Assembly: GCA_947568835.1 (NCBI GenBank)
Contig: OX387604.1
Location: 20,985,076 to 21,049,075 of the forward strand
Origin: Protonemura montana
Lineage: Eukaryota; Arthropoda; Insecta; Plecoptera; Nemouridae
Direction: 5' to 3'
Length of the DNA stretch: 64,000 bases
The notes beneath the pieces were generated by a model. The model had not been told where the DNA came from, did not search any database, and saw only the letters and a list, made by a program, of their open reading frames with translations. Below are positions 10,985-20,510 of the stretch, in pieces. Numbering within the stretch: the first letter of the stretch is position 1; each line of letters begins with the position of its first letter. The position numbers and the translations under genes are program-made.

Positions 10985-11300
10985 GATGGTCACAAGGTGG
11001 TCAAAAAGAACCCTGACCCGGGTTTGGGAAAGATGATGATCTTTGCTTCCTTCCGTGGCCGGGGGAAGGGCTGCGGTCGCAGGCTAGCGTTTCCGATGAA
11101 GACGAGACGTTCGCATGTGGCTCCTGGTAGCTCTTTGATTGCTAAGTTGGTGATGCAATCGTGGCCGGGTGTCTGTCTATCCTTCAGTTGTCTACGTAGA
11201 TCTCAATCTCTTGGAAGGTGTCTGGTATCACTGGTTGGTGTGTGCCGTCTGTTTGTGTCCGCTGAGGAAGTGGCCAACTGCCACTGTAAAAGCGGCTGTA
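10985..11300 (-). mobile_element. Decayed LINE reverse transcriptase N-terminal fragment
   Basis: On the complementary strand the frame reads LKDRQTPGHDCITNLAIKEL, then about 25 residues, then FPRPRKEAKIIIFPKPGSG before a stop at 10990-10992. These are the two landmark blocks at the start of non-LTR reverse transcriptases: the K.PG.D.I.N...LP block and the FP..WK.A.I..IPKPGK block. A frameshift separates this from upstream matching residues (PDTFQEIE). It is a dead fragment. The Ty3/Gypsy element inserted about 100 bp to its right. Confidence 0.72.
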
Positions 11301-11392
11301 ATGCGGCCGGCGGGATTTGGGGTAAATTGCCTTTAAAGTGAGGTCAGGACCTCCACCTTGTCCTTTGCACTGAATGCCAGGTTGCCCTAAAT

Positions 11393-11397
11393 AGGGA
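11393..11397. repeat. Target site duplication AGGGA, left copy
   Basis: AGGGA directly precedes the left LTR and is repeated directly after the right LTR (15890-15894). A perfect 5-bp duplication is typical of Ty3/Gypsy integrase. Confidence 0.92.
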
Positions 11398-11540
11398 TGT
11401 AGGATCCTGTCCTAGTATAAATAGGGTAATACTTGATTAATGATTATCGTGTATGTACTGCACCAATTCTTTATTCCGCCATCATCGCTAACAACCCTTC
11501 CGCCCTCCTCCGCCATCTAGTAGCCAGCTTGGCTACTACA
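11398..11540 (-). repeat. 3' LTR (element reads on the minus strand)
   Basis: This LTR is 143 bp, TGTAGGATCC...GGCTACTACA as written on the plus strand. Read on the minus strand it starts with a perfect 9-bp inverted repeat (TAGTAGCCA, 3-bp loop, TGGCTACTA) and contains AATAAA, so it supplies the poly(A) signal. It is identical to the other LTR. Confidence 0.96.
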
Positions 11541-11555
11541 TCCCTTCCTTCTTTT
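11541..11555 (-). other. Polypurine tract
   Basis: On the minus strand AAAAGAAGGAAGGGA lies directly before the 3' LTR. It is the expected primer for plus-strand DNA synthesis in an LTR retrotransposon. Confidence 0.88.
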
Positions 11556-11683
11556 AAATAACAAGACATTATTATTGATCCATAAAAACACATCCTTGAA
11601 TATTGAAATAATACAATTTCCAGTAGCTTAACAATACAAACGTATATAGTAATATGTCGATAATTCATGTCTTGTAAACTTTA

Positions 11684-14600
11684 CTACTGATCTCTGTAAC
11701 GCGCCGGTGGCCTGCGCTCGCGTTGTGGTCGTGGACTCAACTCAACTCCTTGGTCTACAGTCTCATCCATTTGCTCTCCAACAGGCTCAGGCTCTCTCCA
11801 ATTTGGCGATCTTGTTTGCAAGCGTGGTTCCTCTCTCCAATTCTCCACTCCTTCCTGATATTTCTTGAACTGAGAGGATTTCCTTTTGTAGTTGCCCCCA
11901 GCTGGTGTCTCCACGGTGACGCAGCTGCCGTTCTTCTCTACTACCACTGCGGGTTGTGGATTATAGGGCGTGGATAGCTTGTTTGCTGGTGGTTGTCGCA
12001 TCAGAACCTTGTCCCCTATGCCGATGTCGTTTTCGCCGGCATTGCGTTTAGCATCAGCATATTCCTTTGCCTTCCATTTCTTTTCTTTATCTCTATCCCG
12101 AACGTCGTCGTCGTACACCTCATTATTCTGTCTGACAACAGTCAGCTTGTCTCTGATCTTCCTCCCAAACAGCATTTCTGCTGGGCTCTTCCCAGTCACT
12201 GTGTGTGGTGTACTCCTATACAAACACAGATATTTTAACAGAGCATCCCTCCAGTCTTCCTTGTTTGCCTGAGCTATTTTGAGCCTATTCAAAAGAGATC
12301 TGTTCTGCCTCTCGACCTCCCCGTTTGCTTGAGGCCACAAAGGCGTTGTGCGCCGTGACAGAATATTATTTTCCCGGCAGAACTGCGTGAAATCTCCGCT
12401 TATGAACTGTGGGCCATTGTCCGCCCTAATAGTCTCTGGTAGGCCGTGTCGTGCAAAAACCGCCTTCAACCTCTCAATTGTCCTCTGCGCTGTAATGGAT
12501 GTCATAACGTCTACCTCATAGAACCGACTGAAATAGTCTATCGTAACCAAGAGGTAATGGCCCGACGGCAGTGGCCCAAGAAAGTCAACTGCTATATCCT
12601 GCCATGGGCCGTTCGGTAACTCTGTGCTCCGTACTGGCTCAGGTTTCCCTGGTGCTGACACCAGTTGACATCCATGGCATGACTCCACATACCTCTCGCA
12701 ATCTCGATCGACACGAGGCCACCATACTTTAGTCCGTAACCTCTGTTTCATGGATGTCATTCCCGGGTGTCCTTCGTGAGCCAGCTGCAGCGTCCTTTGA
12801 CGCAACTGTACCGGAATGATTATTCGGGCATTTCTCATAAAGAGGTTCCCTACCTTGCTGCACTCATCTCCAAATGCTTGATACGGTTTCGTTATTTCGT
12901 CCCACCTGCCAGTGTGAAGACTCCGTCCCAATGCCTGCAGCTCGCTGTCCAACTCCGTTTCCCGTTCAATTTCTTCCATGTTCAATGCAGTTGGCTCAGC
13001 AATGGTCAGGAGGATGCGAAGACACCGTTCTCCCTCTTCATCGAAGCATGACGTTGAAACCGTCTCTGGAAGGAGCCGCGACAGCGGGTCTGCGATGTTT
13101 GTTTTTCCTGGTTTATAAATGACATTGTAATTATACGCCTGTAATCGAAGCACCCAACGCTCAACCCTGGGACAAGGTTTACTCTTTGGGGCGAAAATGA
13201 ATTCCAGAGCTTTATGATCTGTAATAAAATCAAAGGATTCTTTCCCAAACAAATACATGTGGAATGTCTCACACGCCCACACCAAACCCAATGCCTCTCG
13301 CTCTGTTTGAGAGTAGTTCTGTTCTGCACTGGATAGACTCTTGCTGGCATAGCGAATCACCCTAGGGCCCTCTTTTGTCACTTGAATCAGGACTGCTCCA
13401 AGACCCACAGGACTTGCGTCCGCCATGACGACTGTGTGTGCGTTTGGATCGTAGTAACTTAATGTCTGGGGCTGTATCAATCTCTCCTTCAACTCCTGGA
13501 AAGATCTCTCTTGCTCCGGTCCCAAAACAAATTTTTCCTCCTGTCTTGTTAACTGTCGCAGAGGCGCTGTTACTGTCGATAGGTGTGGAATAAATCTTCC
13601 CACAAAATTTACTAGGCCTAGGAAACTCCTGACCTCCTCCGGCGACTTTGGTGCCCTAAATTTCGTAACTGCCTCAATCTTACTTTCCGTTGCTTCAACC
13701 CCCTTTTGGGTCAATTTATGTCCCATAAATATGACCTGCATCACCCCAAACTGACATTTCTTCTTGCTCAGAGTCAACCCTTTCTCGTTTAGAATTCCTA
13801 GCACCTTGGCCAAGTGCTTGTCATGTTCCTCTTTGGTTCGTCCGTGGACTAGGATATCATCTATATACACCACCGTGTTTTCACACCCTTGAAGCATTTG
13901 ATTCATAATCCTTTGAAACATTTCTGGGGCACAGGCAACCCCAAACATGAGGGTCTTATAGCGGTATAACCCCTGATGGGTCAGAAAACTTGTTATGTCC
14001 CTGGATTCCTCACTCAATTCAATCTGGTGAAATGCATTCTCAATGTCAAGTTTGCTGAAGAACTTACTCTGATTGAGCTCCGGCAGAAAATCGTCAAAAT
14101 TTGGAATATGACAAACCTCCCTCTTGATTGCTGCATTGGCCTGTCGCATATCCACACACACCCTGATGTCTCCGTTCTCTTTTGGCACCACCACCAGCTG
14201 TGATGACCACTGAGATGGGCCGTCAATCTTCTCTATGACGTCCATATCTTCTAATTCTTGCAGTTTTTCTTTCAGCTTCTCTCGAAGTGGGATGGGGATC
14301 CTTCGCAGCGGTTGTTGAATGGGGCGGACTTTTAAATCTATGGGCAAAGACAATTTGAAATCTTTCAAGCGACCCAGAGATTTGCTCGTCACTGCGTTAA
14401 CCTCTAGTCCCAATCTCAGCACTCCTAGCCCGATTGCTGTCTCTTTCGAGAGTAGCGATTCCCCTTTCTCATTTATCACATAAAATAATGCTTGCACTTG
14501 ATTCTTCCCAACCCCAACATTGCATATAAACTTCCTTAAAACAGTCAATGCACATTTCCTCCCATATGGGTACAATGTCTTTGAGGATGTCGAAGACTCT

Positions 14601-15697
14601 ACACATGTGAAGTTCTGCTCTTTCAAACGTAGCCACCTTTTTTTGTCAATAATGTTCACTGATGCCCCACTGTCAATTATCATGGGAAGAACCACTCCCC
14701 CTACCCTCACATCGATATATTCATCTTTATTTCCAACCTTGTTTACTGAAGAGCCGGTCACTCGGAATGTGCTGAAACTCCCTTGAAGGTCATCGTCTTC
14801 ATCGTCTTCATCGTCTTCATCTTCGTCACCTTCAACCTTTCGCAGACTCTTCCCCTTTTCGCGCGGCGTTTCCTCTTTCCGTACTTCGGATTCCTTGCAG
14901 GCCCTTGCGAAGTGACCTAACTTTCCGCACCGACTACATTCTTTGTTCCTCGCTGGACAATTCCGATCAGACCGAGTGTGACCCGTACGTCCGCAAGCAT
15001 AACAAGAGGCATTCTTCTTCCAGTCGGCTGTGCTTGTCCGTTGCTCCCCCTTTCGTGCTTGTTCTGGTCTCCTCTTGGCTCCGTTGATCCAGTTGACAGA
15101 CTCGTGAACCGGTCCTGCTGTCCTCGCCTCAAGTCGTGCTTCTTGGAGATTGGCGTCCTCCCATGACTGTGCCGTCGATATGACGGAGGCGAGAGTCATA
15201 TCAGGGCCGATTTCAATCAACTTCCTCCGAAGCTCTCTTGATAGGACCTTGTCCAGGATTTGGTCCCTGATGTGCTCGTCTTCAAACTGACCAAATCCAC
15301 AAAACTTAGCTTGTTTCTTCAAACGAATCCGGAATCCATCAATTCCTTCTCCTTCCATTTGTGCTATGGCACGGAACTTTATCCGTTCGATCGGGAAGTT
15401 CGTCCTCGGCACGAACTTTACTGTCAGGGCCGTCTTCATGGTCGTATACGGGTCTTCATCATTTTCACGTTCTGCTTCGGGCAATGCAAAAAAGACTTCT
15501 TGCACAGCAATACCCGCTTTGTGTAGCAGCAGGGCCTTCTTACGTTTGCTTGTCGTAATATCTGCGCTCTCTGCGAACAGCTCAAATGCACGCAGCCATG
15601 TGCTCCATCTTGTGCCTAGGGTAGCCTTCTCGCCGTCGCAATCGAAGGACGGTAATCGCCCGTCATCCATCTCAACTTTTACACAATCGGTCCGCAC
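11684..15697 (-). CDS. Gag-Pol polyprotein, 1337 residues, intact
   Basis: One frame carries every retrotransposon activity. Gag comes first, with two CCHC zinc knuckles at about 232-267 (CYACGRTGH, CSRCGKLGH). An acidic linker near 290-303 is built from a 9-bp DNA repeat. Next come the aspartic protease (IIDSGASVNII, 341-350), reverse transcriptase with YIDD at 611-614, and RNase H (VMADASPVGLGAVL near 757-770, DHKAL near 827). Integrase has HHCC residues 974, 977, 1007 and 1010, and a DDE triad at about 1038 (IAVDFLG), 1093 (RADNG) and 1127 (NGEVE). There is no stop or frameshift, and no env or chromodomain is seen. Translation could start at 15697, only 31 bases past the primer site, or at the internal Met at 15670. 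All catalytic residues look intact, so the copy may be active; that is inference. Confidence 0.95.
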   Translation of the reverse strand: MRTDCVKVEMDDGRLPSFDCDGEKATLGTRWSTWLRAFELFAESADITTSKRKKALLLHKAGIAVQEVFFALPEAERENDEDPYTTMKTALTVKFVPRTNFPIERIKFRAIAQMEGEGIDGFRIRLKKQAKFCGFGQFEDEHIRDQILDKVLSRELRRKLIEIGPDMTLASVISTAQSWEDANLQEARLEARTAGPVHESVNWINGAKRRPEQARKGEQRTSTADWKKNASCYACGRTGHTRSDRNCPARNKECSRCGKLGHFARACKESEVRKEETPREKGKSLRKVEGDEDEDDEDDEDDDLQGSFSTFRVTGSSVNKVGNKDEYIDVRVGGVVLPMIIDSGASVNIIDKKRWLRLKEQNFTCVESSTSSKTLYPYGRKCALTVLRKFICNVGVGKNQVQALFYVINEKGESLLSKETAIGLGVLRLGLEVNAVTSKSLGRLKDFKLSLPIDLKVRPIQQPLRRIPIPLREKLKEKLQELEDMDVIEKIDGPSQWSSQLVVVPKENGDIRVCVDMRQANAAIKREVCHIPNFDDFLPELNQSKFFSKLDIENAFHQIELSEESRDITSFLTHQGLYRYKTLMFGVACAPEMFQRIMNQMLQGCENTVVYIDDILVHGRTKEEHDKHLAKVLGILNEKGLTLSKKKCQFGVMQVIFMGHKLTQKGVEATESKIEAVTKFRAPKSPEEVRSFLGLVNFVGRFIPHLSTVTAPLRQLTRQEEKFVLGPEQERSFQELKERLIQPQTLSYYDPNAHTVVMADASPVGLGAVLIQVTKEGPRVIRYASKSLSSAEQNYSQTEREALGLVWACETFHMYLFGKESFDFITDHKALEFIFAPKSKPCPRVERWVLRLQAYNYNVIYKPGKTNIADPLSRLLPETVSTSCFDEEGERCLRILLTIAEPTALNMEEIERETELDSELQALGRSLHTGRWDEITKPYQAFGDECSKVGNLFMRNARIIIPVQLRQRTLQLAHEGHPGMTSMKQRLRTKVWWPRVDRDCERYVESCHGCQLVSAPGKPEPVRSTELPNGPWQDIAVDFLGPLPSGHYLLVTIDYFSRFYEVDVMTSITAQRTIERLKAVFARHGLPETIRADNGPQFISGDFTQFCRENNILSRRTTPLWPQANGEVERQNRSLLNRLKIAQANKEDWRDALLKYLCLYRSTPHTVTGKSPAEMLFGRKIRDKLTVVRQNNEVYDDDVRDRDKEKKWKAKEYADAKRNAGENDIGIGDKVLMRQPPANKLSTPYNPQPAVVVEKNGSCVTVETPAGGNYKRKSSQFKKYQEGVENWREEPRLQTRSPNWREPEPVGEQMDETVDQGVELSPRPQRERRPPARYRDQ

Positions 15698-15727
15698 TGT
15701 ATATTAAAGTGTACAGGAAATTTTGCT

Positions 15728-15745
15728 ATCCCATCCTCGTCGCCA
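15728..15745 (-). other. Primer-binding site for tRNA-Ser
   Basis: One base inside the 5' LTR the minus strand reads TGGCGACGAGGATGGGAT. From memory of animal tRNAs, this 18-mer is complementary to the 3' end of tRNA-Ser(GCT), including the CCA tail. Reverse transcription of this element is therefore probably primed by that serine tRNA. Confidence 0.85.
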
Positions 15746-15746
15746 A

Positions 15747-15889
15747 TGTAGGATCCTGTCCTAGTATAAATAGGGTAATACTTGATTAATGATTATCGTG
15801 TATGTACTGCACCAATTCTTTATTCCGCCATCATCGCTAACAACCCTTCCGCCCTCCTCCGCCATCTAGTAGCCAGCTTGGCTACTACA
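15747..15889 (-). repeat. 5' LTR (element reads on the minus strand)
   Basis: This is the second copy of the 143-bp LTR, identical to 11398-11540. It should hold the element's promoter. Read on the minus strand, TATTTATACT near its 3' end is the only TATA-like string I see. The target duplication AGGGA follows at 15890-15894. Confidence 0.96.
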
Positions 15890-15894
15890 AGGGA

Positions 15895-17390
15895 GGGTCA
15901 GGATCGGTTTGTGAAAGAGGCGACGAGTCATTGACAACATGGAGTTGTCCTCGACTGCTTCATCCCAAGACGAATGACGATAGTAAGAGAGAATATCCTG
16001 GCTTTTCCTGCTTTGCCTGCTTTTCCTTTCCGATCTCGCCAAGGTCACTTGTGCGACATCGTTGCCAGCACTGCCATTCTCGGTTTATATCAAGAATCAA
16101 GTTCTTGGCGTGGATCGGTAGTTCGAAACTTGCATCTCGTCGAGGATTGATTGAACGCTGGTCTCAATGGAGACCACGATGCTCGCCGTAAGGTGCTGAG
16201 TCAAGGTCGCTCCCCCGAATAAGCCGGCATACATAGCTCGTGCTCAAACTTGATAGGCGGGATGAGGAACGTGAACGTGAACCGGTTGGGTAAATCGAAA
16301 ATCTTTGCAAAGAAATTCGGTATTTTCAGATTTATAAATCTGCAGTGTCCATGCCAAAGCTTCTGGCCTCAATTTGGCATCACATTTTGTGTGTTTGTCT
16401 ATTACTAACAAGATTATTGAAGAATTGAAGTAGAATGAACCGATTTTTTGGGGAATTTATTTGCTGTGTACTAAAATTATCGCGCATACCTAAGTTCATA
16501 TTTACTTATAAAGTATTCTCACGGAGTCACCTTCCCACCCTCAGCGTCACAGCAGATTACCAGCAGAAATCAGAGCAGCACAAATATTCAAGAGGGCAGC
16601 TAACAAACAGAAAGAATATGCCACAGTGCCAAGTGGCTAAGCTCTCATAGCTTGAAAAAGATGTGATTGCACACATTAGATTTTGGATCTCTCTTTCTTG
16701 AAAGCAAGACGCAACATAAGTCTCCGCATCCCGTGATTGTCAAGCTCACTGTCTTGAGAGTTTGATATTTAGACTCTGCCGGCCGCGCTTTAAAGGTACA
16801 ATACAAAGGTATGTACGAAGATGCAGACCTATTAAAGTCCTAAATTAAAGTATATTCCCTGATTGATCAATCCTGACCGTGAATTACCTCTGTTCTCAAA
16901 TAATGGTGTGTTTCACTTGTAACAAGTAGATTTTTAATTAATTGGTTAGATTGTGTGTCTTTGCTTCAAAGTTGTGATGTACACTTGATCGTCAGAATTT
17001 CGAAAGCTGTTTGCCAACGTAGGTTCCTATTTTTCTCTGTTGAAGCAAACCATGGTGTCTTCGTTTCCAGGTATTACAAGCTTAAGCGATATCTTAACCT
17101 CGAAATGCAAAAAAAAAGCTTACTAATAGTTGATCTTGCTTGCCCATAGGTTTTGTGAAATTTAAAAACATAAATTACACCACACAATATATAACTCTTT
17201 TTATTGCATGTATTATCGTTCGAGCAGATTTGTTTTCTGCAACACTCAAGACTGCATGGCGGCAGATAGCCAAAATATTGTTTGAATTTTTGTTTGGATC
17301 AATAAACCGCGAATTTTATAATTTAGAATTGTAAAAACATGAGTTTAACATTATAAAGGAAAACACACATACATTTTAAGACGACAGAGG
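15895..17390. other. Intergenic, nothing recognised
   Basis: The first few hundred bases continue the DNA interrupted by the LTR element and are relatively GC-rich, but I could not match them to a family. The rest is AT-rich. The last 150-200 bases should include the 3' untranslated region of the minus-strand gene that follows; a minus-strand AATAAA lies near 17200. Confidence 0.4.
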
Positions 17391-17636
17391 TTAAAAAAAA
17401 TCATTAAATACGGTCAAGAGAATTCGCAGATTGTCCATCTGCTGGATGAACATTTCCTGGTCCTCTTCGGGAAAATTTTCTTTTAGCTCTTGGCAATAAT
17501 CTAGCGATACAGCACGCTCCTCGTCAACTTTCTGTTCTAGCATGATCATAAGTTCGGGATCATCAGGACTTGCTACACTTTTAGATGGCACGTCTTCTGC
17601 TTCTTCTTCAGACCCGAAAACTATGATGTTACGCAT
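17391..17636 (-). CDS. Small acidic protein, second frame of a TAATG-linked pair
   Basis: This 81-residue frame starts at an ATG whose A is the last base of the stop codon of the 420-residue frame upstream (TAATG on the minus strand, 17638-17634). The product is acidic (FGSEEEAEDVPS) and largely helical in appearance (LEQKVDEERAVSLDYCQELKE). I do not recognise it. It may be made by termination-reinitiation, by alternative splicing (TTCGCAG, acceptor-like, lies just before TAATG), or may be a fragment left by a frameshift in one longer protein. It weakly resembles the C-terminal 55 residues of the upstream protein, sharing S.DDP and ENFP/EDFP at similar spacing. Confidence 0.5.
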   Translation of the reverse strand: MRNIIVFGSEEEAEDVPSKSVASPDDPELMIMLEQKVDEERAVSLDYCQELKENFPEEDQEMFIQQMDNLRILLTVFNDFF

Positions 17637-18898
17637 TAAATCTGCGAAGGAGAACTATTGCGCAGAGTCTTAAAATCTTTGTAGATCTCCAAAATCATGG
17701 AATCGGATGGAAAGTCTTCTGAAAATTCAAAAGGTGGTTGACCATCAGCCCGACATATATCATTTAGATGTTCTACATACTCTGTTAGGTATGACTCGAA
17801 AGCAGGATCGTCAAGTGAGATATTAAAATCATCTTCATTTTCTTCTTCCTCGAAAACCGGATTGTCCCCCGTGACTGGGCTATCGGGAGATTCTAGGGAT
17901 GAATCACTCTCTATTTCCTCTTCTATAGGATGTTCTTTTTCGTAGGTTAATTCATAAGCAAAATTGTGGGACGAGCCTGCCTTGTCCCCAGAAAATGTGG
18001 TATTGTAGACGGGGGTTTCTTCATTACTTGAGCCAGCGGACGAACTTCGGTAAGATCGTATTTTGTCATCAGAACTGTCTTTTTTGAGGAGGCACTTGTT
18101 GGTTCGAATAGATTCTATAAATTCTATGCCATCAGCACACACGTTACATATATCTTGAATAGTTTTAAAATCGTCTTCTACCTTGTCAGAATTTGCTTTA
18201 AGCACATCTTTGACATCATTCCCTTCCACGGCGCAGTCTGCTTTTAATGAAGATTCATCTGGTGGAACGTCGGAATCGTCACAGGTCATGTCGGTGTCTA
18301 TTTTTAACAAAGACTCGTTCAATGAATTGTCGGATGACTCATATAACCATCCACAATCTTCTAGGTACCACGATTCATCTGGTGGATCGTCGAAATCTTC
18401 AACTGCCCTGTCAAAGTCTGCTTTTAGCGTAGATTCGTCCGATGAACCTTCGGACGAGCATTGGTATTCTTCTGGGCAGTCGTTTGTAAGCTTACTAGAC
18501 CCAGATGAACTTGACGAGTCAGTCTCGTGGGCACTATATTTTCCTTTGTCATTTGATTCTAAGAAGTGTCTTTGTAACCACGCGGTGGTATATACTTTCG
18601 AGCATTTTGCAAACTCTTCGTTTAACTTCACTAGCTGAAAAATAGGTTTACAGGCTAAACAAGCAAACACTTTGCTAGCTGAATTTCGATCAAGTGTGGA
18701 GTAATCGACCAGGTCATTCCACCTTGAACACAATTCCTCGAGAAGAGGAACTACGCAGCTCTTGAGTCTGTATCTAACATTTTCGCCGGCGGACAGCCCT
18801 CGACGAGGCCTGGAGTTTCCATTGAAGATCTTGATGAGATTTCGACGGCGGAAAGCCCTCGTGAATAGCCCAACAGGATACGATGGTCTCTTTTCCAT
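17636..18898 (-). CDS. Unrecognised acidic protein, 420 residues
   Basis: The coding sequence is a single exon. A good acceptor (CTTGCAG) precedes the ATG by about 25 bases, so a noncoding first exon is likely upstream. The first 50 residues are basic (FTRAFRRRN, RPRRG). Residues about 60-125 look folded and contain cysteines (VFACLACKP). The remainder is a long Ser/Asp/Glu-rich region with degenerate repeats of the form [DN]ES.LK.D...DD.PPDES, repeated about three times. No signal peptide or membrane segment is evident. I recognise no family; it looks lineage-specific. The length and lack of stops make chance unlikely. The stop codon overlaps the start of the next frame as TAATG. Confidence 0.7.
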   Translation of the reverse strand: MEKRPSYPVGLFTRAFRRRNLIKIFNGNSRPRRGLSAGENVRYRLKSCVVPLLEELCSRWNDLVDYSTLDRNSASKVFACLACKPIFQLVKLNEEFAKCSKVYTTAWLQRHFLESNDKGKYSAHETDSSSSSGSSKLTNDCPEEYQCSSEGSSDESTLKADFDRAVEDFDDPPDESWYLEDCGWLYESSDNSLNESLLKIDTDMTCDDSDVPPDESSLKADCAVEGNDVKDVLKANSDKVEDDFKTIQDICNVCADGIEFIESIRTNKCLLKKDSSDDKIRSYRSSSAGSSNEETPVYNTTFSGDKAGSSHNFAYELTYEKEHPIEEEIESDSSLESPDSPVTGDNPVFEEEENEDDFNISLDDPAFESYLTEYVEHLNDICRADGQPPFEFSEDFPSDSMILEIYKDFKTLRNSSPSQI

Positions 18899-18922
18899 TT
18901 TGTTCTATGTCTCTTCTTTTTC

Positions 18923-20200
18923 CTGCAAGTAATGTGATCAACAAATGTATTATAATTATTATCAGTTTATTTACTATCTGCCATCTATAACTGTTTCTAC
19001 TTTTACCTACTATTTTTTAGGCTCACATAACCTTGTATAATGTCAAAAGCAAATAAATAAATACACAGTTATGCTTTACCTTAATTTGGGTGGAAAATAC
19101 TCCCGAGTCCATGGGGAACATGTAAGGAGTAGATTTGTTATAAAAAAAAGCGTGTACCAAGTAAATTTTAAGATAAAATAAATGTTTCTCCAAAACACCT
19201 TACATTGCGAAGCAATCGCTCGAAAAACAAAATTCAGAGAGAGCACAGTATCACTGCCTTATAGATTCGATTCGCCATCTGCCTTCTCATTTGCTGAACG
19301 CTCTGACGTCATAGCATACTCCAAATGGCGCGGAGAATTGAATTCCGCAGTGTTACACGATTAACCTTACGACAAGAAAGGTAATATTTAAATTACCGGC
19401 TTCTGCAGGAATGCTTTGAAATACAAATATTCTTTATGTCACTATGCTACAATATTTTGATAAATCCATTCATACAGTAATATGCCAAACTTGATAGTGA
19501 ATCAGTTACAGAAATAAAACGATTATAAACTACCTTGTTTAACGTTTAAGTGGAACCCAATTCTTATGTATTTATACACATATTCATAATACCAACTTAA
19601 TATGTTAATGATCACAATTCTCAAAACATTTAAAATTGTTCGGTCGTGTCAGCAGGAACCTGCCACCCCAAGTTTTTTTTCTTTTATCTTTGCGTGCTAC
19701 ATATTTTGACTAGATTTAGTATATAGTTTCAAATCTCAAACATCCTCATTGGTAATATATTTAGTATAATATTTACGGGGTTCTCGTGTAATCTTCGGTG
19801 CGTAATGTCTGTAGGAAGTAAAACTCAAGTAGGTACTCAAAGTTTTGTTAGGAGTTAGTAGCAAGCATTTCATAATAGACAGCGCCAGCTGCCAAATTCA
19901 CATCTATAGTACCAGGATTATAACAACCAGTAAAATAGGCCGACACACAGCTTTTTTGACTTAAGATCTTATGGGTTAATTTTGCTAGTGCGTCGGCTGT
20001 GTGTATGTGAACAAGAAGACTATTTGGTAGTGATTCTAATCCCTAAAGCTGAAAGCATTATAAACGTTCTTTGAAGATCCGCTTTCACGGACTATTTTTA
20101 TGGCGGAGTAACCCCAACTTATTTTTTTGTGATGTCATTCCTGGACTCTTTTGCTAGCTGTCCATGACGTCGCAGTGTCTAGTTTGACGTGTGATCTGAG
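18923..20200. other. Region between two divergent unrecognised genes
   Basis: This AT-rich stretch lies upstream of the minus-strand acidic-protein gene and the plus-strand three-repeat gene. It should hold both promoters. No protein-like frame or known repeat is visible. Confidence 0.4.
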
Positions 20201-20397
20201 TGATTTTTAGACAGTTATTGGATTTTCACAAGTGTTTTATTTATTTTTAAATTTGTGTGATTGTATAAGGTGTTAGCTATAGCGCAGAAGTCACCGCCGA
20301 ACAGTGTAGGTATAGAATTTAAATATGATTTAATGTTTGCCTCCATTGTTACTTCATCGAATCCACAGAATACAAGGTCACAATTTTACGACTCATA

Positions 20398-20510
20398 ACA
20401 TTGATACGTGTATATCAACCGTTGAGGTTAGCATTCATAAGGATATAAGTGGAGCTCAAACAGTTTCAAATGCGAGTAATCTGCGAGAAACAACAAAATA
20501 GGTAATACTA
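20398..20510. repeat. Degenerate relative of the MITE at 46.4 kb
   Basis: The string TTGATACGTGTATATCAACC plus GTTGAGGTTAGCATTCAT matches the centre of the inverted-repeat element near 46590-46640. GTTTCAAATGCGAGTAATCT plus GCGAGAAAC matches its 46648-46680 segment. By eye roughly three quarters of positions agree, in the same order. Only the central part is recognisable here. Confidence 0.5.

Larger units (their letters stand above)
11398..15889 (-). mobile_element. Complete Ty3/Gypsy LTR retrotransposon
   Basis: The 4,492-bp element has two 143-bp LTRs that are identical base for base. It also has TG...CA ends, a 5-bp target duplication, a primer-binding site, a polypurine tract and one uninterrupted gag-pol frame. 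Identical LTRs mean the insertion is recent relative to the mutation rate, because both LTRs are copied from one template at integration. The small size, very short LTRs, fused gag-pol frame and lack of an env frame fit the Mag-like branch of Ty3/Gypsy; the branch assignment is by family resemblance only. It lies next to LINE remains, not inside a recognised gene. Confidence 0.96.

Noticed and set aside
10946..11341. A 131-codon plus-strand frame
   Set aside because: The complementary strand has clear LINE reverse transcriptase motifs; the plus frame shows none.
11723..15707. Many plus-strand frames of 60-130 codons across the Ty3/Gypsy element
   Set aside because: They lie antisense to the intact gag-pol frame, show no protein motifs and are shadows of its codon composition.
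15866..16191. Short frames on both strands right of the LTR element
   Set aside because: No similarity recognised; the composition is GC-richer than the surroundings but nothing links it to the LINE on the other side.
18183..18638. A 151-codon plus-strand frame rich in Ser and Asp
   Set aside because: It is exactly antisense to the acidic repeat region of the 420-residue frame, where repeated GAT/TCA-type codons keep the opposite strand open.
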